A stretch of 52,296 nucleotides of DNA from Prevotella sp. (GTDB taxonomy: Bacteria > Bacteroidota > Bacteroidia > Bacteroidales > Bacteroidaceae): contig JAFTGH010000053.1 of NCBI GenBank assembly GCA_017458005.1, forward strand, positions 1-52,296. Reading direction: 5' to 3'. Below, one piece after another: positions 6,739 to 15,464 of this stretch; within the stretch, counting starts at the first letter, position 1; each line of letters begins with the position of its first letter. The notes beneath the pieces are model-generated. The model saw nothing but the letters and a program-made list of their open reading frames with translations, had not been told where the DNA came from and searched no databases. The translations under genes were made by a program, and so were the position numbers.

Positions 6739-8517
6739 ATGAGACTAAAATACCTATTACTAACCCTTGCTGTAGTTACACCGACAGTGGCTACGCATGC
6801 CGATAATAAGGAATCCTATAAGGAATCGAAGGAATATGTGGCACTTCGTGATTCCGTGCATCATGCTTTTAATGATTCGGATAGTGCGCGCTTTTTTGCG
6901 TCTGTCGGGAAATTGGAGTCATATTTGTTGAGTCAGGATGATTTGCATGCCTACTATACACAACGATGCAATGAGATCGTGTTCCAACTCAACCGCCAAC
7001 GTATCTTTGAGGCTTATAAACTTGCCACCCAGTTGTCGAAGGAGTTGACAGAGAAGAAACTCGATAAAGAGATGTATATGGCTATCAACATGATGGGTCA
7101 TATCTATAACTTTAGCGGTAACAAGGAGGGAGCCAAGCAGTGTTTCTGGGAAGTGATACGCCGTATGGAGCAAGAAGGCTATACGGAGAGTCTGCCACCT
7201 ATCTATATGAATCTGGTGAATATCGTGATGGATGAGGATCCGCAAGAAGCATTGCGGCTGATAGATCAGGCAGCGTCTATTGCCAAGAAAACATCTCCGG
7301 AGCGTGTATTTGATATTGAGTCCCGTCGTACCCTTGCCTATTATCTATTGGGTGACAACCAGCGTTTTCAGGAAGGCTATAAGGCATATCGTGAGGGTGT
7401 GGAAAAAGGATTCTCGTCAGTCCATGGTCGAAAACTGGAGGTCTTCTACCTCGCGTCACAAGGGCATGTTGATGAGGCTGTGCGTCTGGCAGCCGAGAGC
7501 GGTGATGACCCCTATGAGACACAGGCTGAGATATATTCTGGTGCAGGACGTTGGCGTGAGGCGTACGAAGCCTATAAGAAGGGAGTGGCAGAGACTGACT
7601 CCCTGAACAGTCTGATCCTTAGCAGTTCGATGCAGGGCATCCAGAATGAATTGAAAATCTACGAGGCAGAGCGCAGGGCTAGTCGTCTTTGGCTCTATGG
7701 TCTGGTGGCGATAGTCATTCTTCTGTCCTCACTCGTGGTGGCACTGGTCTATATCGTCCAGATGCGGCGTCGCCATCTTCGTGAGATGAAGCAAGCCTAC
7801 GACAGGGTGCTGGAGTCTGATAAACTGAAGACAGCGTTCATACAGAATGTGAGTCATGAGGTCCGTACTCCCTTGAATGTCATCGCGGGCTTTGCCCAGG
7901 TGCTGGCAGCGACAGAATATGATATCTCCCCACAGGAGCGTCAGCGGATAGCCAATACCATGATGGGTAGTACCCGACGTATCACGACCATGGTTGATGA
8001 GGTGCTGGAGATGTCGATGAATGAGGCTGGAACGAAAGAGCAGAACCTGTCGGAGGTACAAGCGAACGTGACACTCCGTCGTATCATGGAAGACTTCCGA
8101 AGAGAGGTGGGACATCTCAGTACCAAGTTCTATTTTGAGACCACCCTTGACGATGACTTCATGATATGGACAAACGAGAGCATGTTACGGCATGTTATCA
8201 ACCCATTGCTTGACAATGCGGTAAAGAATACAGAGAGTGGGGAAGTAAGGATGGTCTGCGGGAAGACACCAGACCAGTTGGTGATTGCCATAGAAGACAC
8301 GGGACGTGGAATCCCTGCGGAGGAAGCAGAGCATATCTTCGAGCGTTTCGTGAAATTGGATAGTTTCAAAGAGGGAATGGGTCTTGGACTGACTATCTGT
8401 CGCTCTATGGCGAATCGTCTGGGTGGTGATGTCAAACTTGATACCTCATACGCAGGACCCGGTGCTCGTTTTGAAGTGAGTCTCCCTTTGACATATCAAG
8501 AAGATAATAACAAATAG
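6739..8517 (+). CDS. TPR-sensor histidine kinase
   Basis: About 592 aa from the Met at 6739; the longer frame from 6709 overlaps the -7 box. A signal peptide (residues 1-22) is followed by a ~290-residue periplasmic helical region with TPR-like repeats. A transmembrane helix lies near residues 315-340 ('WLYGLVAIVILLSSLVVALV'). The HisKA domain has phosphoacceptor His373 in 'NVSHEVRTPL', and the HATPase_c domain has an N box 'NPLLDNAVKN', G1 'DTGRGIP' and G2 'GMGLGL'. No response regulator is encoded nearby, so it is an orphan kinase. It starts an operon with three glycosidases, 8 bp upstream of the GH2 gene, so it may sense their oligosaccharide products. Confidence 0.9.
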   Translation: MRLKYLLLTLAVVTPTVATHADNKESYKESKEYVALRDSVHHAFNDSDSARFFASVGKLESYLLSQDDLHAYYTQRCNEIVFQLNRQRIFEAYKLATQLSKELTEKKLDKEMYMAINMMGHIYNFSGNKEGAKQCFWEVIRRMEQEGYTESLPPIYMNLVNIVMDEDPQEALRLIDQAASIAKKTSPERVFDIESRRTLAYYLLGDNQRFQEGYKAYREGVEKGFSSVHGRKLEVFYLASQGHVDEAVRLAAESGDDPYETQAEIYSGAGRWREAYEAYKKGVAETDSLNSLILSSSMQGIQNELKIYEAERRASRLWLYGLVAIVILLSSLVVALVYIVQMRRRHLREMKQAYDRVLESDKLKTAFIQNVSHEVRTPLNVIAGFAQVLAATEYDISPQERQRIANTMMGSTRRITTMVDEVLEMSMNEAGTKEQNLSEVQANVTLRRIMEDFRREVGHLSTKFYFETTLDDDFMIWTNESMLRHVINPLLDNAVKNTESGEVRMVCGKTPDQLVIAIEDTGRGIPAEEAEHIFERFVKLDSFKEGMGLGLTICRSMANRLGGDVKLDTSYAGPGARFEVSLPLTYQEDNNK

Positions 8518-8525
8518 CATATCAT

Positions 8526-10937
8526 ATGAAAAGAAAAGTAATTCTATGGCTTGCCGTCTTCGCTGTGGGACTGGCAGTACAGGCTCGTGAACGTTTGAAT
8601 TTTGACACAGGATGGCGTTTCATCCTAGCCGATTCGGCGCAGATGGCAAGTCCGTCGTACGACGACTCTAACTGGCGCCTCCTAAATCTTCCGCACGACT
8701 GGGCGATAGAGGGCGACTTCCTTGCCTCCAATCCCTCAGGAGCGAGTGGGGGAGCACTGCCTGGTGGTATTGGGTGGTATCGGAAAACCTTTACCCTTGA
8801 TTGCCAGAACACACCTGATGACTGTTATTTCATCGAGTTCGATGGTGTCTATATGAACTCTACCGTCTATGTGAACGGGCAGAAGGTAGGACACCGTCCT
8901 TATGGTTATAGTTCTTTCGAATATGAGATTACGAAATACTTGAAAAGTGGTACTAACGTGATAGCGGTCCGAGTAGATAACTCCGACCAGCCCAATTCCC
9001 GTTGGTATTCTGGTTGTGGCATCTATCGCCATGTATGGTTCACGCAGACCAGTCCTGTTCATGTGAAGCACTGGGGCGTTCATGTCGTTACAGACGCCAA
9101 GACAGGACAGGTGAAAGTGGACGTGGCAGTTCAAGGCTCAGGTTTCAAGGTTCAGAACACGGTCTTCGATGCCACAGGCAAAGAGGTGGGATTGAAAGTG
9201 AAGAAGCCCCGTCTCTGGTCTACTACCGACCCATATATATATAAGGTACGCACGCGAGTGATGGTCAAGGGACAGGTTGTCGACGAGGTATGGACCAATA
9301 CGGGTTTCCGTGATTTCAAGTTTGATGCCCAGACAGGTTTCTGGCTCAACGGCAAGAATATGAAACTCAATGGTGTCTGCGAGCATCATGACTTCGGTTG
9401 CTTAGGTTCCGCCCTTAATGAGGATGCCCTGCACCGTAAGTTGTCGAAACTAAAGGCGATGGGTGTCAATTCTGTCCGTTCCTCTCACAATCCTCCAGCA
9501 CCAGAACTCCTGAATATGTGCGATACGATGGGACTCATCGTGATGGACGAGAGTTTCGACATGTGGCGGCGTAAGAAGACGGCAGGCGACTATGCCCGTT
9601 TCTTCGACGAGTGGCATGAGCGCGACCTGACGGATTTGGTGGTCAGGGATCGTAACCATCCCTGTGTGCTGATGTGGTCTATCGGTAATGAGGTGCTGGA
9701 ACAGTGGTCGTCAGCGGATGCCGATGAGTTGACGTTGGAGCAGGCAAACCTGATTCTGAATGCCGGGCATGATGCGTCCATGCTGGCTCATGGTAAGGAA
9801 ATGAGTCCGAACTCATTGTTGACACGTCATCTTGCCGATATCGTTAAGCGTTATGACACAACCCGTCCTATCCTTGCAGGATGTAATGAGCCAGATCCTA
9901 ACAATCATCTCTTTAAGAGCGGTGCTATTGATATCATTGGCTTCAACTACCATCACCAATGGGTGAAGGATGTCCCCAAGAACTTCCCGGGTAAGCCGTT
10001 TATCTTCTCTGAGAGTGTGTCGGCATTGCAGACGACAGGATATTACAAGATGCCTTCCGATGCTGTCACATGGGCACCCGAGGAGTGGTGGCTTCCTTAT
10101 ACCGACCCGTCTATGATGTGTTCCTCGTATGACAATATGCATGCCTCTTGGAGTTCTACCCATGAGGAGACTTGGGATGTGGTGAAGCATAATGCTTTCG
10201 TGGGTGGACAGTATATCTGGACTGGTTGGGACTATATTGGTGAACCGACTCCCTATGGATTCCCTGCTCACAGCAGTTATTTTGGTGTTATCGACCTTGC
10301 TGGTCAGCCCAAGGATGTGTATTATATGTATCAGAGTGAATGGACTGATACCCCTGTGCTGCATCTCTTCCCCCACTGGAACTGGCTGGAAGGTCAGGAG
10401 ATTGATATGTGGTGCTACTATAACAACGCCGATGAGGTGGAACTCTTCATCAATGGCAAGAGTCAGGGAGTGCGCCGTAAGACGGCGGAGCAACCAGACG
10501 GGCGTTATGATATGCACCAGATGAAGGCGAAACTAAATAGCGAGTATCATGTGGGATGGCGTGTGACCTTTGAGCCAGGTGAGGTGAAAGTCGTGGCACG
10601 TAAAGACGGCAAACAGGTACGTGAGGAAGTCATCAAGACCGCAGGGCAGCCCGACCATATCCAGTTGAGCATCGACTATCAAGGCAAGAACACCACGTAT
10701 GTCAAGGCTGTGGTGGTCGACAAGGACGGAAACCGTTGTCCTTGGGCTGAGGATCAGATATTCTTCGACACGGATGCTACTATCATCGGTGTGGATAACG
10801 GCAGCCAGTTCTCGATGGAGCGTTTCAAGGACAACAAGCGCAAAGCGTTCTTTGGGCGTTGCTTCGTCGTGCTGAATGGGCATGGCACACTGACTGCTAA
10901 AGCAATAGGATTAAAATCAAACACGATACGACTATGA
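8526..10937 (+). CDS. GH2 glycoside hydrolase, probable beta-galactosidase
   Basis: An 803-aa exported enzyme with a signal peptide ending near AQA/RE. It has a GH2 sugar-binding jelly roll (residues ~25-180, 'LPHDWAIEGDF'), an Ig-like domain, and a TIM barrel from ~270. The acid/base is Glu389 in 'SIGNEVLEQW' and the likely nucleophile is Glu496 in 'FIFSESVSAL'. C-terminal beta domains include a DUF4982-like segment ('HWNWLEGQEIDMWCYYNN'). GH2 specificity cannot be fixed from sequence; beta-galactosidase is the commonest. With GH3 and GH31 it fits removal of galactose from xyloglucan-type side chains. Its end overlaps the GH3 start by 4 bp (ATGA). Confidence 0.9.
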   Translation: MKRKVILWLAVFAVGLAVQARERLNFDTGWRFILADSAQMASPSYDDSNWRLLNLPHDWAIEGDFLASNPSGASGGALPGGIGWYRKTFTLDCQNTPDDCYFIEFDGVYMNSTVYVNGQKVGHRPYGYSSFEYEITKYLKSGTNVIAVRVDNSDQPNSRWYSGCGIYRHVWFTQTSPVHVKHWGVHVVTDAKTGQVKVDVAVQGSGFKVQNTVFDATGKEVGLKVKKPRLWSTTDPYIYKVRTRVMVKGQVVDEVWTNTGFRDFKFDAQTGFWLNGKNMKLNGVCEHHDFGCLGSALNEDALHRKLSKLKAMGVNSVRSSHNPPAPELLNMCDTMGLIVMDESFDMWRRKKTAGDYARFFDEWHERDLTDLVVRDRNHPCVLMWSIGNEVLEQWSSADADELTLEQANLILNAGHDASMLAHGKEMSPNSLLTRHLADIVKRYDTTRPILAGCNEPDPNNHLFKSGAIDIIGFNYHHQWVKDVPKNFPGKPFIFSESVSALQTTGYYKMPSDAVTWAPEEWWLPYTDPSMMCSSYDNMHASWSSTHEETWDVVKHNAFVGGQYIWTGWDYIGEPTPYGFPAHSSYFGVIDLAGQPKDVYYMYQSEWTDTPVLHLFPHWNWLEGQEIDMWCYYNNADEVELFINGKSQGVRRKTAEQPDGRYDMHQMKAKLNSEYHVGWRVTFEPGEVKVVARKDGKQVREEVIKTAGQPDHIQLSIDYQGKNTTYVKAVVVDKDGNRCPWAEDQIFFDTDATIIGVDNGSQFSMERFKDNKRKAFFGRCFVVLNGHGTLTAKAIGLKSNTIRL

Positions 10938-13138
10938 GGAAATTCATGTTGTCCTTGTGTCTGTTGGGCTGTGGGATGGCTACGGCGCAGGCACAGGTGT
11001 ATCTCGACCCGAAGGCTCCGATAGAGGAGCGAGTGAAGGATGCGTTGTCACGTATGACCATCCATGAGAAGGTGCAGTTGCTGCATGCGCAGAGCAAGTT
11101 CACGTCGGCAGGTGTCCCCCGTCTGGGTATCCGTCAGTTGAATATGGACGACGGTCCTCATGGTGTTCGTGCCGAACTGGAGTGGAACTCGTGGTCACCG
11201 GCAAAATGGACGAACGACTCCGTGGTTGCCTTCCCGTCGCTGACCTGTCTTGCCGCCACTTGGAATCCCGAGATGAGTAGACTCTATGGTAAGGCGATTA
11301 GTGAGGAGTTTGCTTTCCGTGGTAAGGATATCCTGTTGGGACCTGGCTGTACCATTGCCCGCACCCCCTTGTGCGGTCGTAACTTCGAGTATACGGGAGA
11401 GGACCCTTACCTTGCTGGTGAGATAGTCACTCCTTATATCCAGGCGGCTCAGGCGAATGGTGTCGCCTGCTGTCTGAAACATTTCTTCTTGAACAATCAG
11501 GAGATCAACCGTTTTGGTGTGAATGTCAACGTCAGTGAGCGTGCCTTGCAGGAGATATACCTGCCAGCCTTCCATAAGGCGGTGTTGTTCGGAGACCTTT
11601 GGACGGTCATGGGCTCGTATAACCTTTGGAAGAATGTCCATTGCTGTCAGAATAACGACCTGTTGAATGGTATCCTGAAGGAGGAGTGGGGCTTCGATGG
11701 GGCTGTCGTCAGTGACTGGGGTGGCGTGACCGATACCCGTCAGGCAGCCTTAGGCGGAATGGATATTGAGATGGGGTCATATACTGATGGTTTCACGAAG
11801 GATAGTGAGTTCGGCTATAACGACTACTATCTTGCCGATAAGTTTGAGGATCTGATCAAAAAGGGTGAGATCCCCATGTCCGTACTGGACGACAAGGCGA
11901 CCCGTGTGCTGCGCACCATCTTCCGTACCTCGATGAATCCTAATAAGGTCGTCGGCTCCCAGTGCTCGGAGGAGCATTACGCCATCTGCCAGCAGATTGC
12001 CGAGGAGGGTATCGTGCTGTTGAAGAATGCCAGTCAGAAGAAGCAAGAGGCGCTGTTGCCTATCAACGCCTCGAGATACCAGCGTATCCTGGTCGTGGGT
12101 GAGAATGCCACCCGTTCCTTGACGGAGGGTGGTGGCTCTTCTGAGTTGAAGACCCTCTATGACATCTCTCCGCTGGAGGGGCTGAAGACCCTTTATGGCG
12201 ATAAGGTGGAGTATGCCCAGGGCTACTATTCCGGACGTGCGATGTACGGGCATCAGGAGGAACTCGACCCTGTTAGACAGGACTCTTTGCGACAAGACGC
12301 TCTTGCCAAGGCGAAGAATGCTGACCTTATTATATATATAGGTGGACTGAACAAGAATGCCAAGCAGGACTGCGAGTCGAACGACCGTGAGTCGTATGAC
12401 CTCTCGTTCGGACAGAACGAGTTGATCAGTGCGTTGGCAAAGATACAGAAGAATATCGTGGTGGTGACCTTTGGCGGTAATGCCTATGCCACCCCATGGA
12501 TTCAGCAAGTGCCAGCCTTGGTACACTGTTGGTACTTAGGTTCTATGTCAGGCACCGCCCTTGCCAATGTGCTGTCAGGAAAGGTGAACCCCAGCGGCAA
12601 GTTGCCTGTCACCTTCGCCAAGCGTTACGAGGACTATCCCTATGTGCAGTATGGTGAGAGGGCTTATCCTGGTGTCAACAACCAGGTATATTATGACGAG
12701 GATATCTATGTGGGCTATCGCCATTTCAACACCCGAAAGATAGAACCGCAGTTCGCCTTCGGTCATGGTCTCTCCTATACCACCTTTAAGTATGGAACCC
12801 CTACGCTGAGTGACGATAAAATCTATCATGAGTTAGGCACTATCACGTTGACCATCCCCGTGACGAATACGGGTAAGGTGGCGGGTAAGGAGACCGTCCA
12901 ACTCTATATCAACGACGAGAAGAGTTCCGAGCCTCGTCCCTTCAAGGAACTGAAGGCTTTCAAGAAGGTGGAACTGCAACCTGGTGAGACGAAGAACGTG
13001 TCCTTTGAGATTACGGGCAATGACCTTTGCTTCTATAGCGATCATGGCAGTTGGATCGTGGAGCCAGGTAAGTTTACCGCCTATATCTGTTCCAGTGAGA
13101 CGGATGTCCGCGCAAAAGTATCATTTACTAAGATGTAA
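10934..13138 (+). CDS. GH3 beta-glucosidase/xylosidase family enzyme
   Basis: A 734-aa exported enzyme (signal peptide 'MRKFMLSLCLLGCGMATAQA'). The N-terminal GH3 barrel carries 'NMDDGPHGVR' and the catalytic nucleophile Asp261 in 'VVSDWGG'. The second alpha/beta sandwich begins near residue 370, and a C-terminal fibronectin III-like domain is at ~630-734 ('NTGKVAGKETVQLY'). It is probably a beta-glucosidase, although GH3 includes beta-xylosidases. It is translationally coupled to the upstream GH2 gene and 6 bp from the GH31 gene. Confidence 0.92.
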   Translation: MRKFMLSLCLLGCGMATAQAQVYLDPKAPIEERVKDALSRMTIHEKVQLLHAQSKFTSAGVPRLGIRQLNMDDGPHGVRAELEWNSWSPAKWTNDSVVAFPSLTCLAATWNPEMSRLYGKAISEEFAFRGKDILLGPGCTIARTPLCGRNFEYTGEDPYLAGEIVTPYIQAAQANGVACCLKHFFLNNQEINRFGVNVNVSERALQEIYLPAFHKAVLFGDLWTVMGSYNLWKNVHCCQNNDLLNGILKEEWGFDGAVVSDWGGVTDTRQAALGGMDIEMGSYTDGFTKDSEFGYNDYYLADKFEDLIKKGEIPMSVLDDKATRVLRTIFRTSMNPNKVVGSQCSEEHYAICQQIAEEGIVLLKNASQKKQEALLPINASRYQRILVVGENATRSLTEGGGSSELKTLYDISPLEGLKTLYGDKVEYAQGYYSGRAMYGHQEELDPVRQDSLRQDALAKAKNADLIIYIGGLNKNAKQDCESNDRESYDLSFGQNELISALAKIQKNIVVVTFGGNAYATPWIQQVPALVHCWYLGSMSGTALANVLSGKVNPSGKLPVTFAKRYEDYPYVQYGERAYPGVNNQVYYDEDIYVGYRHFNTRKIEPQFAFGHGLSYTTFKYGTPTLSDDKIYHELGTITLTIPVTNTGKVAGKETVQLYINDEKSSEPRPFKELKAFKKVELQPGETKNVSFEITGNDLCFYSDHGSWIVEPGKFTAYICSSETDVRAKVSFTKM

Positions 13139-13144
13139 TAGTCT

Positions 13145-15457
13145 ATGAAGAAAATCCTATATTCTATCTGCCTGTTAGGCATCTCCCTGTCGGCGACGGC
13201 ACAGTTGCGGACTTCAGCGGGAGTACAGTATCTGCAGTGTATGCCCAAAGACCAGTCGGGCGATTTCTCCGACTTGAGCAATACCTATTTCCTTGCCGAC
13301 TCGCTCGCTTCCTTCGATGCGGCGAAAGGGGAGGGACTGATAAACTGGAAGCGCTATCGGCTCTCACCTCGTCAGGCTTTCAACCTCAACGGCTACTGGC
13401 CTGTGCGGATGCAGATGCTCGACTTCCCAGACACCCAGTATGACAACGACCCCAACCTGTCGTTTAAGATTGACTTCGTCAGTCCCCGTTGCGTGCGAAT
13501 CCGGATGGCAACGTCGCCCATCGAGGCTCCCCGTAAGGACAGCGAGAGCCTGATGCTTGCCGGTCCTGTGCCCTCGTCGTCGGCATGGCGTATGGTGAGC
13601 GATGGTAATACCATCGCATACAGGACAGACTATGGGACGGTGGAGATACAGAAATACCCTTGGCGTATCGTGCTGAAGGACAAGAACGGCAAGGTGATGA
13701 CGCAGACCCGTCATATCATCGATAATGACTCCTCGCAGGTGAAACTCCTTCCTTTCTCCTTTATCAAGCGTGGTGCCGACAACTCCCGCAGCATCAACCC
13801 CGTGCTGACGATAGCCCCGGGTGAGCGTATCTATGGTTGTGGTGAGTCGTTTGGTGCCTTGAACAAGGTGGGACAAAAGGTGCAGTTGATGGTGACTGAC
13901 CCGCAGGGACCGGAGACCGACGGACAGTATAAGCCCGTTCCGTTCTTCTTCTCCAACCGTGGCTATGGTATCTTCATGCATACCTCAGCCCCTGTCACCG
14001 CCGACTTCGGTGCGTCGTATATCGGTGCTGACCGCCTGTTTATGGCGGATGAGCAGATGGACTTCTTCGTGTTCTTCGGTGAGCCGAAGGATATCCTCAA
14101 TGAGTATACCAATATCACGGGAAAGTCACCGATGCTCCCCCTCTGGACCTTCGGTACGTGGATGAGTCGTATCACCTATTTCTCTCAGGAGGAGGGTCTG
14201 GAGATAGCCAAGCAACTCCGTCAGCATAAGATACCCTCTGATGTCATCCACTTCGATACGGGTTGGTTTGGGGTCGACTGGCAGTGTGACTATGAGTTTG
14301 CCAAGGACCGCTTCAAGAATCCCAAGGCGATGCTCGACCAACTGAAGAAAGACGGTTTCCATACCTGTCTCTGGCAGTTGCCGTACTTCACACCCAAGAA
14401 CCGTTTCTTCCGTGAACTCGTCGATGGCGGTATGGCGGTGACGAATGCGGCAGGTAGTCTGCCTTACGAGGATGCTGTCCTCGACCTGTCGAACCCCAAG
14501 ACCGTACAGTGGTATCAGGATAAGATCGCAGGACTCATCAGACTCGGTGTCGGAGCCATCAAGTGCGACTTTGGTGAGGCGGCACCCTATGACGGTTTCT
14601 ACTATAGTGGTCGTGGCGGAAAGTATGAGCACAACCTCTATCCCGTCCGTTATAACAAGGCGTTATGGGAGGCTGTGAAGGCGAATAGCGGCGAGGGTGT
14701 CATCTGGGCACGCTCCGCCTGGGCTGGTTCCCAGCGTTATCCCCTGCACTGGGGGGGCGATGCCGCTACGACGAATACAGGTATGCTGGGTGACCTGCGT
14801 GGCGGTCTCTCCTTCGGACTGAGCGGCTTCTCTTTCTGGAGCCATGACATGGGTGGCTTCGTGACAGCCTCGCCCGAGGATATCTACCGTCGTTGGCTGC
14901 CCTTCGGCTTCTTGTCGAGTCATACCCGTGCCCATGGTGCGCCTCCTACAGAGCCGTGGCTGATCAGTGAGAGTTTCACGAAGGCTTTCCGTCAGTCGGC
15001 GGAGATGAAATACAAACTCATGCCTTATGTCTATGCACAGGCAAAGGACTGCTCGGAGCGTGGACTGCCCATGGTACGCGCTTTGTTGGTGGAGTTCCCC
15101 GACGACCCGGGTGCCTGGCTCGTGGAGGATGAGTATATGTTCGGCTCCCAGATCCTCGTGGCTCCCTTGTTGGAGAGTGGCGACAGCCGTACCGTCTATT
15201 TGCCTCGTGGCAAGTGGATTGACTACCAGAGCGGTCAAGTGTATGACGGTGGCTACCAGACCATCAAGGTAGGTGAGATACCTTGTGTCATTCTGGTGCG
15301 TGACGGCTCGTTGATACCCCATGCGCCCCTTGCCCAGCGTACCGACCAGATACAGTGGGACAAGGTGGAGTTAAAGGCTTACAAGGCTGCTGCCACGAAG
15401 TGCACGGGTCTTCTCTTCAAACCAGGCGATACAACCATTCAGCAAATAGAGCAATAA
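13145..15457 (+). CDS. GH31 alpha-xylosidase (YicI-like)
   Basis: A 770-aa exported enzyme with a signal peptide ending near ATA/QL. The nucleophile is Asp475 in 'KCDFGEAAP'. The 'K-x-DFGE' form is characteristic of GH31 alpha-xylosidases such as YicI/XylS rather than alpha-glucosidases. The acid/base is Asp539 in 'HWGGDAA', preceded by 'RSAWAGSQRYP' as in YicI. With the GH2 and GH3 partners it would complete periplasmic breakdown of xyloglucan oligosaccharides (isoprimeverose units). A run of seven G at 14751-14757, just before the acid/base codon, is a potential slippage site, but the frame is intact. Confidence 0.93.
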   Translation: MKKILYSICLLGISLSATAQLRTSAGVQYLQCMPKDQSGDFSDLSNTYFLADSLASFDAAKGEGLINWKRYRLSPRQAFNLNGYWPVRMQMLDFPDTQYDNDPNLSFKIDFVSPRCVRIRMATSPIEAPRKDSESLMLAGPVPSSSAWRMVSDGNTIAYRTDYGTVEIQKYPWRIVLKDKNGKVMTQTRHIIDNDSSQVKLLPFSFIKRGADNSRSINPVLTIAPGERIYGCGESFGALNKVGQKVQLMVTDPQGPETDGQYKPVPFFFSNRGYGIFMHTSAPVTADFGASYIGADRLFMADEQMDFFVFFGEPKDILNEYTNITGKSPMLPLWTFGTWMSRITYFSQEEGLEIAKQLRQHKIPSDVIHFDTGWFGVDWQCDYEFAKDRFKNPKAMLDQLKKDGFHTCLWQLPYFTPKNRFFRELVDGGMAVTNAAGSLPYEDAVLDLSNPKTVQWYQDKIAGLIRLGVGAIKCDFGEAAPYDGFYYSGRGGKYEHNLYPVRYNKALWEAVKANSGEGVIWARSAWAGSQRYPLHWGGDAATTNTGMLGDLRGGLSFGLSGFSFWSHDMGGFVTASPEDIYRRWLPFGFLSSHTRAHGAPPTEPWLISESFTKAFRQSAEMKYKLMPYVYAQAKDCSERGLPMVRALLVEFPDDPGAWLVEDEYMFGSQILVAPLLESGDSRTVYLPRGKWIDYQSGQVYDGGYQTIKVGEIPCVILVRDGSLIPHAPLAQRTDQIQWDKVELKAYKAAATKCTGLLFKPGDTTIQQIEQ

Positions 15458-15464
15458 ATTATTT

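Noticed and set aside
13364-13981. Long antisense ORFs in the glycosidase, VirE and DUF4230 regions
   Set aside because: They lie opposite well-supported enzymes, have no family motifs and no promoter or start-site context. They are shadows of codon bias.
14751-14757. Phase-variable frameshift in the GH31 gene
   Set aside because: The G7 run lies in the conserved HWGGD coding region and the frame is intact; no evidence of variation.
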